This document shows positions 7,509 to 15,611 of a stretch of DNA of 27,954 nucleotides, one piece after another. A program made the position numbers and the translations under genes. This DNA is from LW40-45 sp048883105. GTDB lineage: Archaea > Asgardarchaeota > Lokiarchaeia > Sigyniarchaeales > SOKP01. A model generated the notes under the pieces. The model ran no database searches. It was not told where the DNA came from and was given only the letters and a program-made list of their open reading frames with translations. Within the stretch, counting starts at the first letter, position 1, and the number at the start of each line of letters is the position of its first letter. The stretch lies in contig JBHLQY010000026.1 in assembly GCA_048883105.1 (NCBI GenBank), positions 1-27,954 of the forward strand, given 5' to 3'.

Positions 7509-8696
7509 TTATTTTCGCATTTTAGCGAAACCGCCTGATTTCATCAATTCAATAGGTCTTAAGTAGTCTTTGCCCATTTCGCCAGCCATTTTTTCTAATA
7601 TTTCGGACCATTTTTCAAAATTCTTTTTGCCTGCACTGAATGGACCAGGCGCGTTCATTCCAGCCATGTTTGCGTCATCTATAATTTTAAAGCCTGTTGC
7701 GATTCCCTCATCTAAAATACGACATCCTTCATTTAATAAGATTGCAAAAGTCTTATTAAGGTCAAAAAGTCCTGCTGGTGAAGCTGCTTTAACTTTAGCC
7801 ATGATAGCGTCTCTTCCTTGACTCCAATCATAGAATCCTTTCCCCGTTTTTTGTCCTAAATTACCTGATTCATACATTTCAGTAATTACTTTACCAGGTT
7901 TAAAATTTGGTGAGAGTGTTTCAGCATAATAATTCATAACATGATACATAGTATCAATACCAACAAAATCAGTTAAAACACATGGAGGCATTGGCATTTT
8001 ACCACCAGCATCAGCATCAAGCTGCTCCCACGCAAGTCCTTTCTCTTTAACTTGATCGAAAGCCCAGCTCAAATATATTTGTACGGGAGCATTCAATCTA
8101 TTGACAATGAATCCAGGTCTGTCTTTTAATACAGGAGCAATATATCTTGCGCCTCTAAGGCAAGGTAATGATTTTGCTACATCCATTGCTGTATTAAAAG
8201 TAGCATCAGAAGTATCTGCTCCTTTAATGACTTCTATACAGCGCATTAATGGCACAGGGTTAAAGAAATGCATACCGCAAACTCTATCAGGTGCTCCGCT
8301 ATCTTTACCAATTTCTGTAATACTCATTGTTGATGTATTTGAAGCAAAAATAACATGAGAAGGCCCATTATCCATTATTGTTTTACATACCTGCTTTTTA
8401 ACGTCTATATTCTCTACGACGGCCTCAATTACAATGTCAGCGTCTTTTACTGCGGATGCCAAATCGATCGATTTTGATAATTTTTCCATCACATCTGCAG
8501 CTGATACACCTTCGCCTAGTTTTCCTTTGGCTTCGAGTCTTTTCAAACCATCTTCAATTTTGGCAACACCTTTATCAACAAATTCGTCTTTAATATCAAC
8601 CATGATAACATTATAGCCTGCCATTAACGCAACTTGTCCGATCCCGTTTCCCATTAAACCAGCTCCTAAACATAATACATTTTTTATTTCAACCAT
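7509..8696 (-). CDS. 3-hydroxyacyl-CoA dehydrogenase
   Basis: A 395-residue NAD-dependent enzyme that interconverts 3-hydroxyacyl-CoA and 3-oxoacyl-CoA. The Rossmann motif is GAGLMG (11-16), with Asp34 at the end of the second strand favouring NAD. Catalytic residues are visible: Ser119 and Asn120 in FASNTSTMS, His143 in GMHFFNPVPL, Glu155 in CIEVIKG and Asn199 in PGFIVNRLNAP. It is about 110 residues longer than single-unit butanoyl enzymes (about 280 residues); the C-terminal part (LLNEGCRILDEGIAT onwards) looks like a second dehydrogenase C-terminal domain, as in longer archaeal or multifunctional forms. It is the first gene of a probable two-gene unit with the crotonase, so the products act in consecutive steps of beta-oxidation or its reverse. 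Upstream lie GGAAAG and, further out, the inverted repeat at 8861-8888. Confidence 0.92.
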   Translation of the reverse strand: MVEIKNVLCLGAGLMGNGIGQVALMAGYNVIMVDIKDEFVDKGVAKIEDGLKRLEAKGKLGEGVSAADVMEKLSKSIDLASAVKDADIVIEAVVENIDVKKQVCKTIMDNGPSHVIFASNTSTMSITEIGKDSGAPDRVCGMHFFNPVPLMRCIEVIKGADTSDATFNTAMDVAKSLPCLRGARYIAPVLKDRPGFIVNRLNAPVQIYLSWAFDQVKEKGLAWEQLDADAGGKMPMPPCVLTDFVGIDTMYHVMNYYAETLSPNFKPGKVITEMYESGNLGQKTGKGFYDWSQGRDAIMAKVKAASPAGLFDLNKTFAILLNEGCRILDEGIATGFKIIDDANMAGMNAPGPFSAGKKNFEKWSEILEKMAGEMGKDYLRPIELMKSGGFAKMRK

Positions 8697-8814
8697 TTCT
8701 TTCCATCCTTTCGATTTGATTTTTGTTAATTTTATATTTCAAAAATTGATGTGTAAGGTAATTAAAAATTTTATATTAATTTAGCGAAATTTGAATTCCC
8801 AAAAATAAAAATCG

Positions 8815-8842
8815 ATGATCTAAATGATCAAAAGAAATGATC
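8815..8842. repeat. Three copies of ATGATC in the divergent promoter region
   Basis: ATGATC occurs at 8815, 8824 and 8837 between the dehydrogenase and protease genes. Each contains GATC, and the spacings are 9 and 13 bases. It could be a cluster of half-sites for a regulator or simply local repetition. Confidence 0.4.
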
Positions 8843-8860
8843 TGAATAGCCAAATTTATG

Positions 8861-8888
8861 AATTTCAAGATGTCTGAGACTTGAAATT
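8861..8888. promoter_or_regulatory. Perfect 9-bp inverted repeat, operator candidate
   Basis: AATTTCAAG (8861-8869) and CTTGAAATT (8880-8888) are perfect reverse complements around a ten-base centre; inside it GTCTGAGAC is itself a palindrome. It sits in the 272-base gap between the divergently transcribed dehydrogenase and protease genes, 165 bases from the first and 81 from the second. A dimeric repressor of acyl-CoA genes is a natural guess. Apart from this and the ATGATC cluster I see nothing in the gap. Confidence 0.45.
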
Positions 8889-8968
8889 TTAAATTATAGC
8901 CAAAAATTAACAAAGATTTTCTATTAATAATACCAAGACTTTAATATTTTATTTTTTATCTTTAGAAT

Positions 8969-10114
8969 ATGAGATTAGGAACAATAAAAGGCATTAAAAT
9001 TAAGCTCCACTTCTCTACGTTATTTATAGTTGGTTTAGTTGGTTTTTACTCTGTATTATTGTATATTGATTTAGCTCGCCAAGCAAACCATGAAGTGATA
9101 TTATTAGAACTTATTTTGGTCTTTTTCCTTAATGGAATTTTAATTCTCTTGTCTATTTTAATCCATGAACTTAGTCATTCACTTATGGCTTTACGTTACG
9201 GAGTTAAAGTATCCGAGATTGAATTGTATTTATTTGGTGGAGTTTCAAAAATGGAAGAAGAACCAAAAACACCTAAAAGCGAATTATTAATATCAATAAT
9301 TGGCCCCATTTCAAGTTTTGTTTTCGGTGCTAGCTTTTTAGCATTATTTTTTCTAACTCCAATACTATTACCCGCGTGGTTGTTAGTTACATTATTTTAT
9401 TCGGGTATTACTAATATAGGTTTGGGAATTTTTAATTTGTTGCCCGCTTTTCCTATGGATGGAGGAAGAGTGCTAAGAGCATTTTTATGGAATAGAAGAA
9501 ATAATTTGCTTTCAGCAACAAAGACGGCTTCAAAAATCGGGAGCTTTTTTGGATATTCTCTAATGGTTTTGGGTTTCATTCAGATAATTTTTATTGGAAT
9601 ATTTGGAGGATTTTGGCTTATTTTAATAGGATCTTTTTTGAATTCGGCAGCGAAGAAATCCTATTATCAAACTGTAAATGAAGTAGCGTTAACTACTATT
9701 ACTGTCAGAGAAATTTTAGGTGCTGCCCGAAAATTTGTACTTCCGTACGAGTTACCATTAATTGAGGCAATTAGAGATTATTTTATGGTTTTTAATCAGT
9801 ATTATTTTCCAGTTGTGAAAGAAGTTGGCGAAATAGTTGGAATACTCCATTTAGAAGATATTAAACAAATTCCAATTGAAAAAAGATCAGAGTATACTGT
9901 AGGAGATGTCGCGAAAAATCTCTCAGAACTTCCTACTGTTTTTGAGGAAGAAACAGGAAAAGACGTGATGAAAAAACTAACACAAATGGATAATAAACCT
10001 TATATTGCAGTTGTTAAAGAAAGAGAAGATCAAAATATAATAGGCTTCGTTGGTAAGACCGAAGTAATTAATGCGTTAAAATTTTGGGAGTCTTATGCGC
10101 TTAATGAAATTTAA
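8969..10114 (+). CDS. Site-2-protease-like membrane metalloprotease (M50) with CBS domains
   Basis: A 381-residue integral membrane zinc protease of the S2P/SpoIVFB type, cutting substrates inside or next to the membrane. The zinc motif HELSH is at 66-70 within a TM segment, and the third ligand is Asp164 in LLPAFPMDGGRVLRAF. TM segments are around 15-35, 45-70, 105-130, 132-158 and 190-215. Residues about 240-375 form a soluble C-terminal region with two CBS-like units (VREILG..., IVGILHLEDIKQ, IIGFVGKTEVI), which in this family often sense adenine nucleotides. Natural substrates are unknown, typically membrane-bound transcription regulators or their anchors. The gene stands alone. Its stop overlaps that of the converging phosphatase gene in the shared palindrome TTAA (10111-10114). 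Start ATG 8969; no strong ribosome site, so the transcript may be nearly leaderless. Confidence 0.9.
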   Translation: MRLGTIKGIKIKLHFSTLFIVGLVGFYSVLLYIDLARQANHEVILLELILVFFLNGILILLSILIHELSHSLMALRYGVKVSEIELYLFGGVSKMEEEPKTPKSELLISIIGPISSFVFGASFLALFFLTPILLPAWLLVTLFYSGITNIGLGIFNLLPAFPMDGGRVLRAFLWNRRNNLLSATKTASKIGSFFGYSLMVLGFIQIIFIGIFGGFWLILIGSFLNSAAKKSYYQTVNEVALTTITVREILGAARKFVLPYELPLIEAIRDYFMVFNQYYFPVVKEVGEIVGILHLEDIKQIPIEKRSEYTVGDVAKNLSELPTVFEEETGKDVMKKLTQMDNKPYIAVVKEREDQNIIGFVGKTEVINALKFWESYALNEI

Positions 10115-10599
10115 AGGGTCGATTTGTTAATTTTAATAATTTTTTTAATTAGTAATTCAACATTTTCGTCGACAATTTTTAGAATGCGATTGTAATTTTC
10201 TAGACCTGTCATATATGGATCTGGGATGTTAAAATCATTTGCTCCGTTAAATTGTTTTAAAGTATACATTTTATCCTTTAGTGTATCTTTAATATCCTTG
10301 AATTTTTTTCTTAGTTTAGTTAAATGATATCTTTCCATTCCAATTATAAGATCTGCTTTTTCAATAAGCTCCTTTGTAATAATACTTGGTCGAAAATCAG
10401 ACATATTAATTCCTTTATCTTTAATATAATCAATTGTTTCTGGTTGAGCATGGTCAAAAGCATCATGCCAACCTGCTGAAGAAAATAAGACATTCGTTAA
10501 GTTATACTTTTTAGCGTAATAGCAAGCTAAATATTCTGCCCCAGGGCTTCTGCACGTGTTCGCATAACAAATAAATAAAACATTCCGTATTTTATTCAT
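10111..10599 (-). CDS. Low-molecular-weight protein tyrosine phosphatase/arsenate reductase-like, copy A
   Basis: A 162-residue cytoplasmic protein of the LMW-PTP fold. The P-loop CYANTCRS begins at Cys11 and ends with Arg17 and Ser18, giving the CX5R(S/T) signature; the general acid Asp lies in IPDPYMTG near the C-terminus. The family removes phosphate from tyrosine or arginine, or reduces arsenate. This copy alone of the three keeps a second cysteine in the P-loop (Cys16), which in LMW-PTPs and YwlE allows a reversible disulfide, so redox control is possible here. An Ala replaces the usual Gly of the CxGN loop. It is third in a three-gene run, 14 bases after copy B. The stop overlaps the protease gene stop. 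Confidence 0.88.
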   Translation of the reverse strand: MNKIRNVLFICYANTCRSPGAEYLACYYAKKYNLTNVLFSSAGWHDAFDHAQPETIDYIKDKGINMSDFRPSIITKELIEKADLIIGMERYHLTKLRKKFKDIKDTLKDKMYTLKQFNGANDFNIPDPYMTGLENYNRILKIVDENVELLIKKIIKINKSTL

Positions 10600-10613
10600 A
10601 CATTCTAATATTA

Positions 10614-11114
10614 TTATTTAATAGAATTATTTATTTCTATAATCTTTTTTATAGATTTTTTAACGTTTTCATAAATTATTTCTAGAATTCTCCTATAATT
10701 ATTTGAACTTGTATAATAAGGATCAGATATATCCAAATTTCTTGTTTCTCCAGCAAATTCCTTTAAAGTAAAGGTCTTTTTATTGATATCTTCTAAATTA
10801 TTAAAGTTCCTAACAATATCTTCAGAATGAAGTTGCTCCATTGTTAATATTAAATCTTGCTTTTCAATTAAACTCTTGCTGATTATTTTTGGGATGAAAT
10901 CCGAAGCATCAATCCCTTTTGATATTACATAATTTCTAGATTCAGATTGCATATAAGAAAAGGCGTTAAAAAAGCCGGCACTATCAAAAATGACATCTTT
11001 AAGTTCATCGTTATACTTCTTTTTAAGACCTTTTGCTAAATATTCTGCTGCGGGGCTTCTTGCAGTATTACCCATACATACGAATAAAACGTTTTTAATT
11101 TTGTTCAAAACCAT
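10614..11114 (-). CDS. Low-molecular-weight protein tyrosine phosphatase-like, copy B
   Basis: A 166-residue paralogue of its two neighbours. The P-loop CMGNTARS starts at Cys13 counted from ATG 11114, and the general-acid loop is ISDPYYTS. All residues needed for thiol-phosphate chemistry are present, but the second P-loop cysteine is replaced by Ala, so disulfide regulation of the kind possible in copy A is not expected. The frame stays open upstream to a TTG at 11141, which would overlap the end of copy C. I prefer ATG 11114, four bases after the TAG of copy C, because the sequence from there aligns with the starts of the other copies. Tight spacing suggests one transcript and coupled translation. 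Confidence 0.87.
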   Translation of the reverse strand: MVLNKIKNVLFVCMGNTARSPAAEYLAKGLKKKYNDELKDVIFDSAGFFNAFSYMQSESRNYVISKGIDASDFIPKIISKSLIEKQDLILTMEQLHSEDIVRNFNNLEDINKKTFTLKEFAGETRNLDISDPYYTSSNNYRRILEIIYENVKKSIKKIIEINNSIK

Positions 11115-11118
11115 CCCA

Positions 11119-11616
11119 CTATGAAGATTTATTAATCTCAATAATTTTTATTAAAACTCTTTCTACCGCATTTTCAATTTTCTTTAGAACTCGATGATAC
11201 TCGTCTGGTTCAAAATTAATAGGATCAGGAATTTCTAAATTATCTCTTTCTCCAGCAAAATCTAATAATAAGAAAGTTTTGTTATTAAGTTCTTTAAGAT
11301 TCTTAAATCTCCTTTTAAGTTTTCTAATATGCCACTTTTCTTCGAAACCTAAAATTAAGTCTTGCTTTTTAACTAAATCAGCAGTAATTTGCTTTCCTTT
11401 AAAATCACCGTAATCAATATTTTTGGAGTTTAGATATTCAGTAGTTCCCTCTTGTGGAGTTTTATAATAGCTATAGAGGCCAGCAGAGTCAAAAAATACA
11501 TCATTTAACTCATCCTTATATTTTGTCTCTTTTAGCCATTTTGCGATATACTCAGCTGCAGGACTTCTTGAAGTATTTCCACTACATAGAAAGAGAACAT
11601 TTTTTATATTACCCAT
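11119..11616 (-). CDS. Low-molecular-weight protein tyrosine phosphatase-like, copy C
   Basis: A 165-residue protein, first gene of the three-gene phosphatase run. The P-loop CSGNTSRS (Cys11, Arg17) is close to the family consensus and is followed by PAAEYIAKWLK. The general-acid loop IPDPINFE is near the C-terminus and is followed by a helix ending VLIKIIEINKSS, nearly the same ending as in copies A and B. The three proteins share the layout VLF-C-GNT-RSP-AEY, then FDSAG, then LI.K.DLI, then DP, so they arose by local duplication. Each differs in the acid-loop surroundings, hinting at different substrates. Start ATG 11616; promoter presumably in the 102-base gap to NadB on the other strand. 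Confidence 0.88.
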   Translation of the reverse strand: MGNIKNVLFLCSGNTSRSPAAEYIAKWLKETKYKDELNDVFFDSAGLYSYYKTPQEGTTEYLNSKNIDYGDFKGKQITADLVKKQDLILGFEEKWHIRKLKRRFKNLKELNNKTFLLLDFAGERDNLEIPDPINFEPDEYHRVLKKIENAVERVLIKIIEINKSS

Positions 11617-11718
11617 ACCTTATCTATTGAAAAAATACATTAATTTAAAAAAAAATTTTTATTAATTCTATTTAAAATAATTCTTGATAAAAAATAAATG
11701 AAATAGCAAGAGATTTTA

Positions 11719-13290
11719 TTGAAGCTTAAAACTGATATATTAGTAATCGGTGGTGGTATTTCGGGATTATCGTTAGCTATTAAACTAAGTAATTTAGCCA
11801 AAGATTATAGAATTTTATTAATAACTAAAGAAAAATTAGAGGATTGTAATACATTTCACGCGCAAGGTGGGATAGCTTGCGCTTGGAACGAAAATGACAG
11901 CCCCGAAAAGCATATTCAAGATACTTTAATTGCTGGAGATGGCTTGTGTGATAAAAAACTAGTAAGACAAATAGTATCTCAAGCTCCTGAACGGATAAAA
12001 GAATTAATTGAGATGGGGGTTGAATTTACGAGAAATGAAAATGGAGAATACGATCTAGGCAAAGAGGGGGGGCATTCGGAGAGGAGAGTTCTTCATGTGA
12101 ACGATCTTACCGGACAAAAGATTGAATCCAAATTAATTGAAAATGTAAAAAAATGCAAAAATGTAGAAATAAAGGAGAAATGGTGTGCTGTAAACTTATA
12201 TGCAAAAAACTCTAAATGCTATGGCGCTTATGTCATGAATCACATTACAGGAGAAATTCACAATATTGCTGCTAAAGCTACAATATTAGCTACGGGAGGA
12301 GCTGGCAAAATTTATTTATACACTACAAATCCAGATGTCGCTTCGGGAGATGGAATAGCGATGGCATATCGAGCTGGGGCTATGATTTCAAACATGGAAT
12401 TTTTTCAATTTCACCCTACTTGTCTTTACCATCCCTTTGCGAAAAATTTTTTAATTACAGAAGCAATGCGTGGCGAAGGTGCTATATTAAAAAATTTATC
12501 AGGAAATTTTTTCATGGAAAAGTATCATCCCTTAAAAGAATTAGCGCCCAGAGATATTGTCTCAAGGGCTATAGATGCTGAGTTAAAAAAATCTGGAGAT
12601 GATTATGTTTTATTAGATATTGCTTCATATAAAGATTCGGACTTCATAAAAAGCCATTTTCCCAGGATCTACGAGAATTGTTTAGATTTCAATATAGATA
12701 TAACCAAGGAGGCTATTCCTGTCGTTCCTGCAGCACATTATTGTTGTGGAGGTGTAGTTGCAAGAATTGATGGAAAGACTGATATAAAAAATTTATTTGT
12801 TATTGGTGAATCCGCATGCACAGGGTTTCACGGGGCAAATCGCTTGGCTAGTAATTCATTATTGGAAGGTGCTGTATGTGCGCATGAATGCGCAACTACG
12901 ATTGCTAATGAAGTTAAAGACAGAAAGATTATAGAATTTGAAGAATGGAAAATAGGAGACGCTATTCCATCAACAGAAGGTGTAGTTATAACGCAAAATT
13001 GGGACGAAATAAGAATCTCGATGCAAAATCTAGTTGGAATTGTCAGATCAGATAGGAGATTAAAAAGAGCTTTGAAAAGGATGAACCTCTTTTCAGAAGA
13101 GATCGATTATTATTACTGGAATTACCAAATCGATAAAAATTTAGTTGAGTTAAGAAATTTATCAATGGTGGCTGAAATAATAATAAGGTGTGCTATGAGC
13201 CGTAAAGAAAGTAGAGGTACGCATTTTAATGAAGACCATCCTGAAAAAACTAAAATAGCAAGACCTTCATTCTTAAAAAGACCTTGGTAG
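11719..13290 (+). CDS. nadB: L-aspartate oxidase
   Basis: A 523-residue FAD enzyme that oxidises L-aspartate to iminoaspartate, the first step of de novo NAD synthesis. The FAD-binding GGGISG motif is at residues 11-16 after a short N-terminus; HAQGGIACAW, LATGGAGKIY, SGDGIAMAYRAGA and HGANRLASNSLLEGAV are the conserved blocks of the succinate dehydrogenase/fumarate reductase flavoprotein family. NadB rather than a fumarate reductase is favoured by the length, the soluble form, the C-terminal helical domain ending in SRKESRGTHF and the lack of an iron-sulfur partner gene. Fumarate or oxygen can act as electron acceptor in the family; the organism is probably anaerobic, so fumarate is more likely. 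NadA and NadC are not next to it. TTG start at 11719 with AAGAGAT just upstream. Confidence 0.9.
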   Translation: MKLKTDILVIGGGISGLSLAIKLSNLAKDYRILLITKEKLEDCNTFHAQGGIACAWNENDSPEKHIQDTLIAGDGLCDKKLVRQIVSQAPERIKELIEMGVEFTRNENGEYDLGKEGGHSERRVLHVNDLTGQKIESKLIENVKKCKNVEIKEKWCAVNLYAKNSKCYGAYVMNHITGEIHNIAAKATILATGGAGKIYLYTTNPDVASGDGIAMAYRAGAMISNMEFFQFHPTCLYHPFAKNFLITEAMRGEGAILKNLSGNFFMEKYHPLKELAPRDIVSRAIDAELKKSGDDYVLLDIASYKDSDFIKSHFPRIYENCLDFNIDITKEAIPVVPAAHYCCGGVVARIDGKTDIKNLFVIGESACTGFHGANRLASNSLLEGAVCAHECATTIANEVKDRKIIEFEEWKIGDAIPSTEGVVITQNWDEIRISMQNLVGIVRSDRRLKRALKRMNLFSEEIDYYYWNYQIDKNLVELRNLSMVAEIIIRCAMSRKESRGTHFNEDHPEKTKIARPSFLKRPW

Positions 13291-13394
13291 AATCTTATAA
13301 TATTATTTTAAATATAATTTTAAATTATTCTTCACATTATTATCGAAAGTTTAATAGAAATAAAATACATATAACTTTAAATTTTAGAAAATAA

Positions 13395-13400
13395 GGAGAT
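13395..13400 (+). promoter_or_regulatory. Shine-Dalgarno site of the aldolase-family gene
   Basis: GGAGAT lies four bases before ATG 13405, within AAGGAGAT. It is one of the clearest ribosome sites in the window and fits a well-expressed gene. Confidence 0.65.
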
Positions 13401-13404
13401 TTAA

Positions 13405-14208
13405 ATGGCTAATATTGGTAAGAGCATTAGGATTGAACGCATAATAAATCGAAAAACAAAAAAAACGATAATTATACCGATGGATCATGGAATGAGCGTT
13501 GGAACAATCAAGGGTCTAGAAAATGTTGCTGAGATGGTTGATAAAGTAGCTATTGGTGGTGCAAATGCCGTGTTGATGCATTCAGGGATGGTAGGTGCTG
13601 GACATCGAAAAAGTGGTAAAGATATAGGGTTGATAATTCATTTATCTGGAGCAACTAATTTGGCTCCTGACCCAAATCGGAAAGTTTTAGTATGTTCCGT
13701 AGAAAGGGCTTTAAAAATGGGTGCTGATGCGTGCTCAATTCATATTAATATTGGGGCAGACGATGAACCAGAGATGCTTCGAGACGCTCATAAAGCTGTT
13801 GAGGCTTCAAGAGAATGGGGCTTACCACTTCTAGCGATGATGTATTCAAGAGGGAAAAAAATTAAAAATGAACACGATCCAGAGGTTGTAAATATCGCTG
13901 TACGGGTAGGTGCCGAACTTGGGGCAGATATTGTAAAAACTAATTATACGGGTGATATTGACACATATAAATATATCGTTAAAAGCATTGATGTTCCTGT
14001 AATTATTGCTGGAGGTCCAAAAATGGATACAATTCCCGAACTCTTACAAATGGTCCATGATTCTATTCAAGCAGGAGGATCGGGAGTAGCTTTTGGAAGG
14101 AATGTTTTCCAAGCTAAGGATCCTACACAGTTAGTAAAAGCAATTGCAAAAATCGTACATACAAATTATACAGTTGATGAAATACTAAAAGAATTCAAGT
14201 TTGATTAA
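13405..14208 (+). CDS. 2-amino-3,7-dideoxy-D-threo-hept-6-ulosonate synthase (class I aldolase family)
   Basis: A 267-residue TIM-barrel enzyme of the archaeal class I aldolase/ADH synthase family. Motifs: IIPMDHGMSVG with Asp27, ANAVLMHSGMVGAGHR, GLIIHLSGATNLAPDP, SIHINIGADDEPEML, LLAMMYSRGKKIKNEHDPEVV, and ADIVKTNYTGD where Lys178 would form the Schiff base. The run of residues is very close to the Methanocaldococcus MJ0400 type, which condenses 6-deoxy-5-ketofructose phosphate with aspartate semialdehyde at the start of the archaeal route to 3-dehydroquinate. Members can also act as fructose-bisphosphate aldolase, and sequence alone does not settle which. The partner dehydroquinate synthase II gene is not in the window. 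It lies 114 bases after nadB on the same strand and converges with the next gene. Confidence 0.85.
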   Translation: MANIGKSIRIERIINRKTKKTIIIPMDHGMSVGTIKGLENVAEMVDKVAIGGANAVLMHSGMVGAGHRKSGKDIGLIIHLSGATNLAPDPNRKVLVCSVERALKMGADACSIHINIGADDEPEMLRDAHKAVEASREWGLPLLAMMYSRGKKIKNEHDPEVVNIAVRVGAELGADIVKTNYTGDIDTYKYIVKSIDVPVIIAGGPKMDTIPELLQMVHDSIQAGGSGVAFGRNVFQAKDPTQLVKAIAKIVHTNYTVDEILKEFKFD

Positions 14209-14235
14209 TTTAAAAAAAGTAAAAATAAAAAAAAT
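14208..14235 (-). terminator. T-rich terminator candidate with repeated 18-mer
   Basis: On the minus strand this reads as runs of eight, five and seven T, starting 10 bases after the stop of the membrane protein gene. Bases 14208-14225 are identical to 17142-17159, which lies at the same kind of convergent junction. Confidence 0.45.
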
Positions 14236-14244
14236 AATTTAAAA

Positions 14245-15348
14245 TTAATCTTCTGATTCTAAACCAAATAAAGCTTTTACATCTTTCTCGCATAAGAACA
14301 GAGCAATTGCGAGTGGAAATCCAAAAATGAGAAGGTAACAACAAATTGCAATTACAATGTAGCGACATATATTAATTTTAAAGAATAAACCTATTGAACT
14401 AAAGAAGAGTATTACAGAAACAATGAAGAAAACATATCCAATGATAACGACTGAAGTTGCTATTTCACTAGTGCTTTGTGTTGGATTTTCACCAATCAAA
14501 GAAGCAATAGTTTCAGATTTGCTTATTGCAAAATAAGCATATACAATAAAAAATATTGAAATACCAATAGAAATTAACGCGACGATATTTAAAAGAGATT
14601 TTCTACTGATCTTGGGTGTATCAGGAATTTCTCTCGGATTGTCTTTTACATCGCGAGCAGCATACATCAGCAGAAAAAGGGGGATTAAGACGTAAACAAT
14701 ACTGTGAACAATTACACCAAATTCTCGTTCACCCCCATATACGTCCGTTGAAATAAAAATCATTAGAGCAATGGATATTAAAGTTACTAGAATTAATACG
14801 ATGAATGTTTCTTTATGACCTTTCCTAAAATAGTATAAAGAGAGCAATATGGTGGTTACTACAATCATCTCACCAATAATAATTAAGGGAGTTACTGTAT
14901 GATAAGCAACTCCACCCCACGCAAGCATTTCATCATGATGGATGTTTATTCCAGGCCATAGCTGCATTTCCTTTTCAAAATGATAAAATTGATCAATAAA
15001 AAAATGGGAAATGCCTCCAGCTACAGTAATACAATAAGAATTTTTCCAATTTACTTCTCTAATTCCCTCATCCACAAACTTTAAAGGAAATAACTTTTTT
15101 CCGGAACTTTTTAGTGAGAACCTTGAGGAATAAGAGAAGACCAATGATAACGGGATTGCGTAAATCGCAAAACCGATAATACTGTGAAATGGTGTTATAA
15201 AAAGAAGATGTACGATATCTGGACCAAAGATATTATTAGCAAGAAAAATAAAAGCGACTTTATAGTTGAAACCATCCTCTTTTTGTGTAAAATACAAAAT
15301 CGGAATCAAAAGACAAAGTCCGTAAAAGATATGTCCAAATGTTGGCAT
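14245..15348 (-). CDS. YdjM/DUF457-like membrane protein, about nine TM segments
   Basis: A 367-residue multi-pass membrane protein. The N-terminal half has the pattern of the YdjM/DUF457 putative membrane-bound metal-dependent hydrolases: MPTFGHIFYGLCLL, then FGPDIVHLLFITPFHS, then GGISHFFIDQFYHF, so His, Asp-x-x-His, His and His-x-x-x-Asp residues lie at membrane edges where they could hold a metal. The C-terminal half adds several TM segments beyond the usual 150-230 residue core, separated by a polar stretch (about 225-245). Enzymatic activity has not been firmly established for this family, so substrate is unknown. It is transcribed away from a second, shorter family member at 15739-16281. 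ATG 15348 begins exactly at the conserved MPxFxH segment. Confidence 0.7.
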   Translation of the reverse strand: MPTFGHIFYGLCLLIPILYFTQKEDGFNYKVAFIFLANNIFGPDIVHLLFITPFHSIIGFAIYAIPLSLVFSYSSRFSLKSSGKKLFPLKFVDEGIREVNWKNSYCITVAGGISHFFIDQFYHFEKEMQLWPGINIHHDEMLAWGGVAYHTVTPLIIIGEMIVVTTILLSLYYFRKGHKETFIVLILVTLISIALMIFISTDVYGGEREFGVIVHSIVYVLIPLFLLMYAARDVKDNPREIPDTPKISRKSLLNIVALISIGISIFFIVYAYFAISKSETIASLIGENPTQSTSEIATSVVIIGYVFFIVSVILFFSSIGLFFKINICRYIVIAICCYLLIFGFPLAIALFLCEKDVKALFGLESED

Positions 15349-15405
15349 TTTTTTATTGGAAATTATTTAATTTAGATATTACAATGTTTTAGGTAAATTT
15401 TCGAG

Positions 15406-15413
15406 TATATAAA
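15406..15413 (-). promoter_or_regulatory. Putative TATA box of the leftward DUF457-like gene
   Basis: Read on the minus strand the sequence is TTATATAC within TTTTTATATAC, close to the archaeal TTTATATA box, 58 bases before ATG 15348. A start about 25 bases downstream would leave a leader of roughly 30 nt. The rest of the interval 15349-15611 shows no gene. Confidence 0.35.
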
Positions 15414-15611
15414 AACTGTTCGATATTACCTATCTTTTTATTTGTGTATATTTTTATATTGTAATCCTCATTATTATTGAATAAGTTTTTCAAATATAAT
15501 TAAAAATTGATTATTTTACAGTGAATCGTTATCGAAAAAACAAACGTTAAATCCAATAGGGAAAAAGCTATAAAGATTAATGAAGAAGTAAAATTATTAC
15601 CATATAAGGAT

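Noticed and set aside
8101..8616. Rightward frames inside the 3-hydroxyacyl-CoA dehydrogenase gene
   Set aside because: They overlap a gene with every catalytic residue visible on the other strand.
11719..13290. Succinate dehydrogenase/fumarate reductase flavoprotein instead of NadB
   Set aside because: Length, HAQGGIACAW context and absence of iron-sulfur or membrane subunit genes nearby fit L-aspartate oxidase better.
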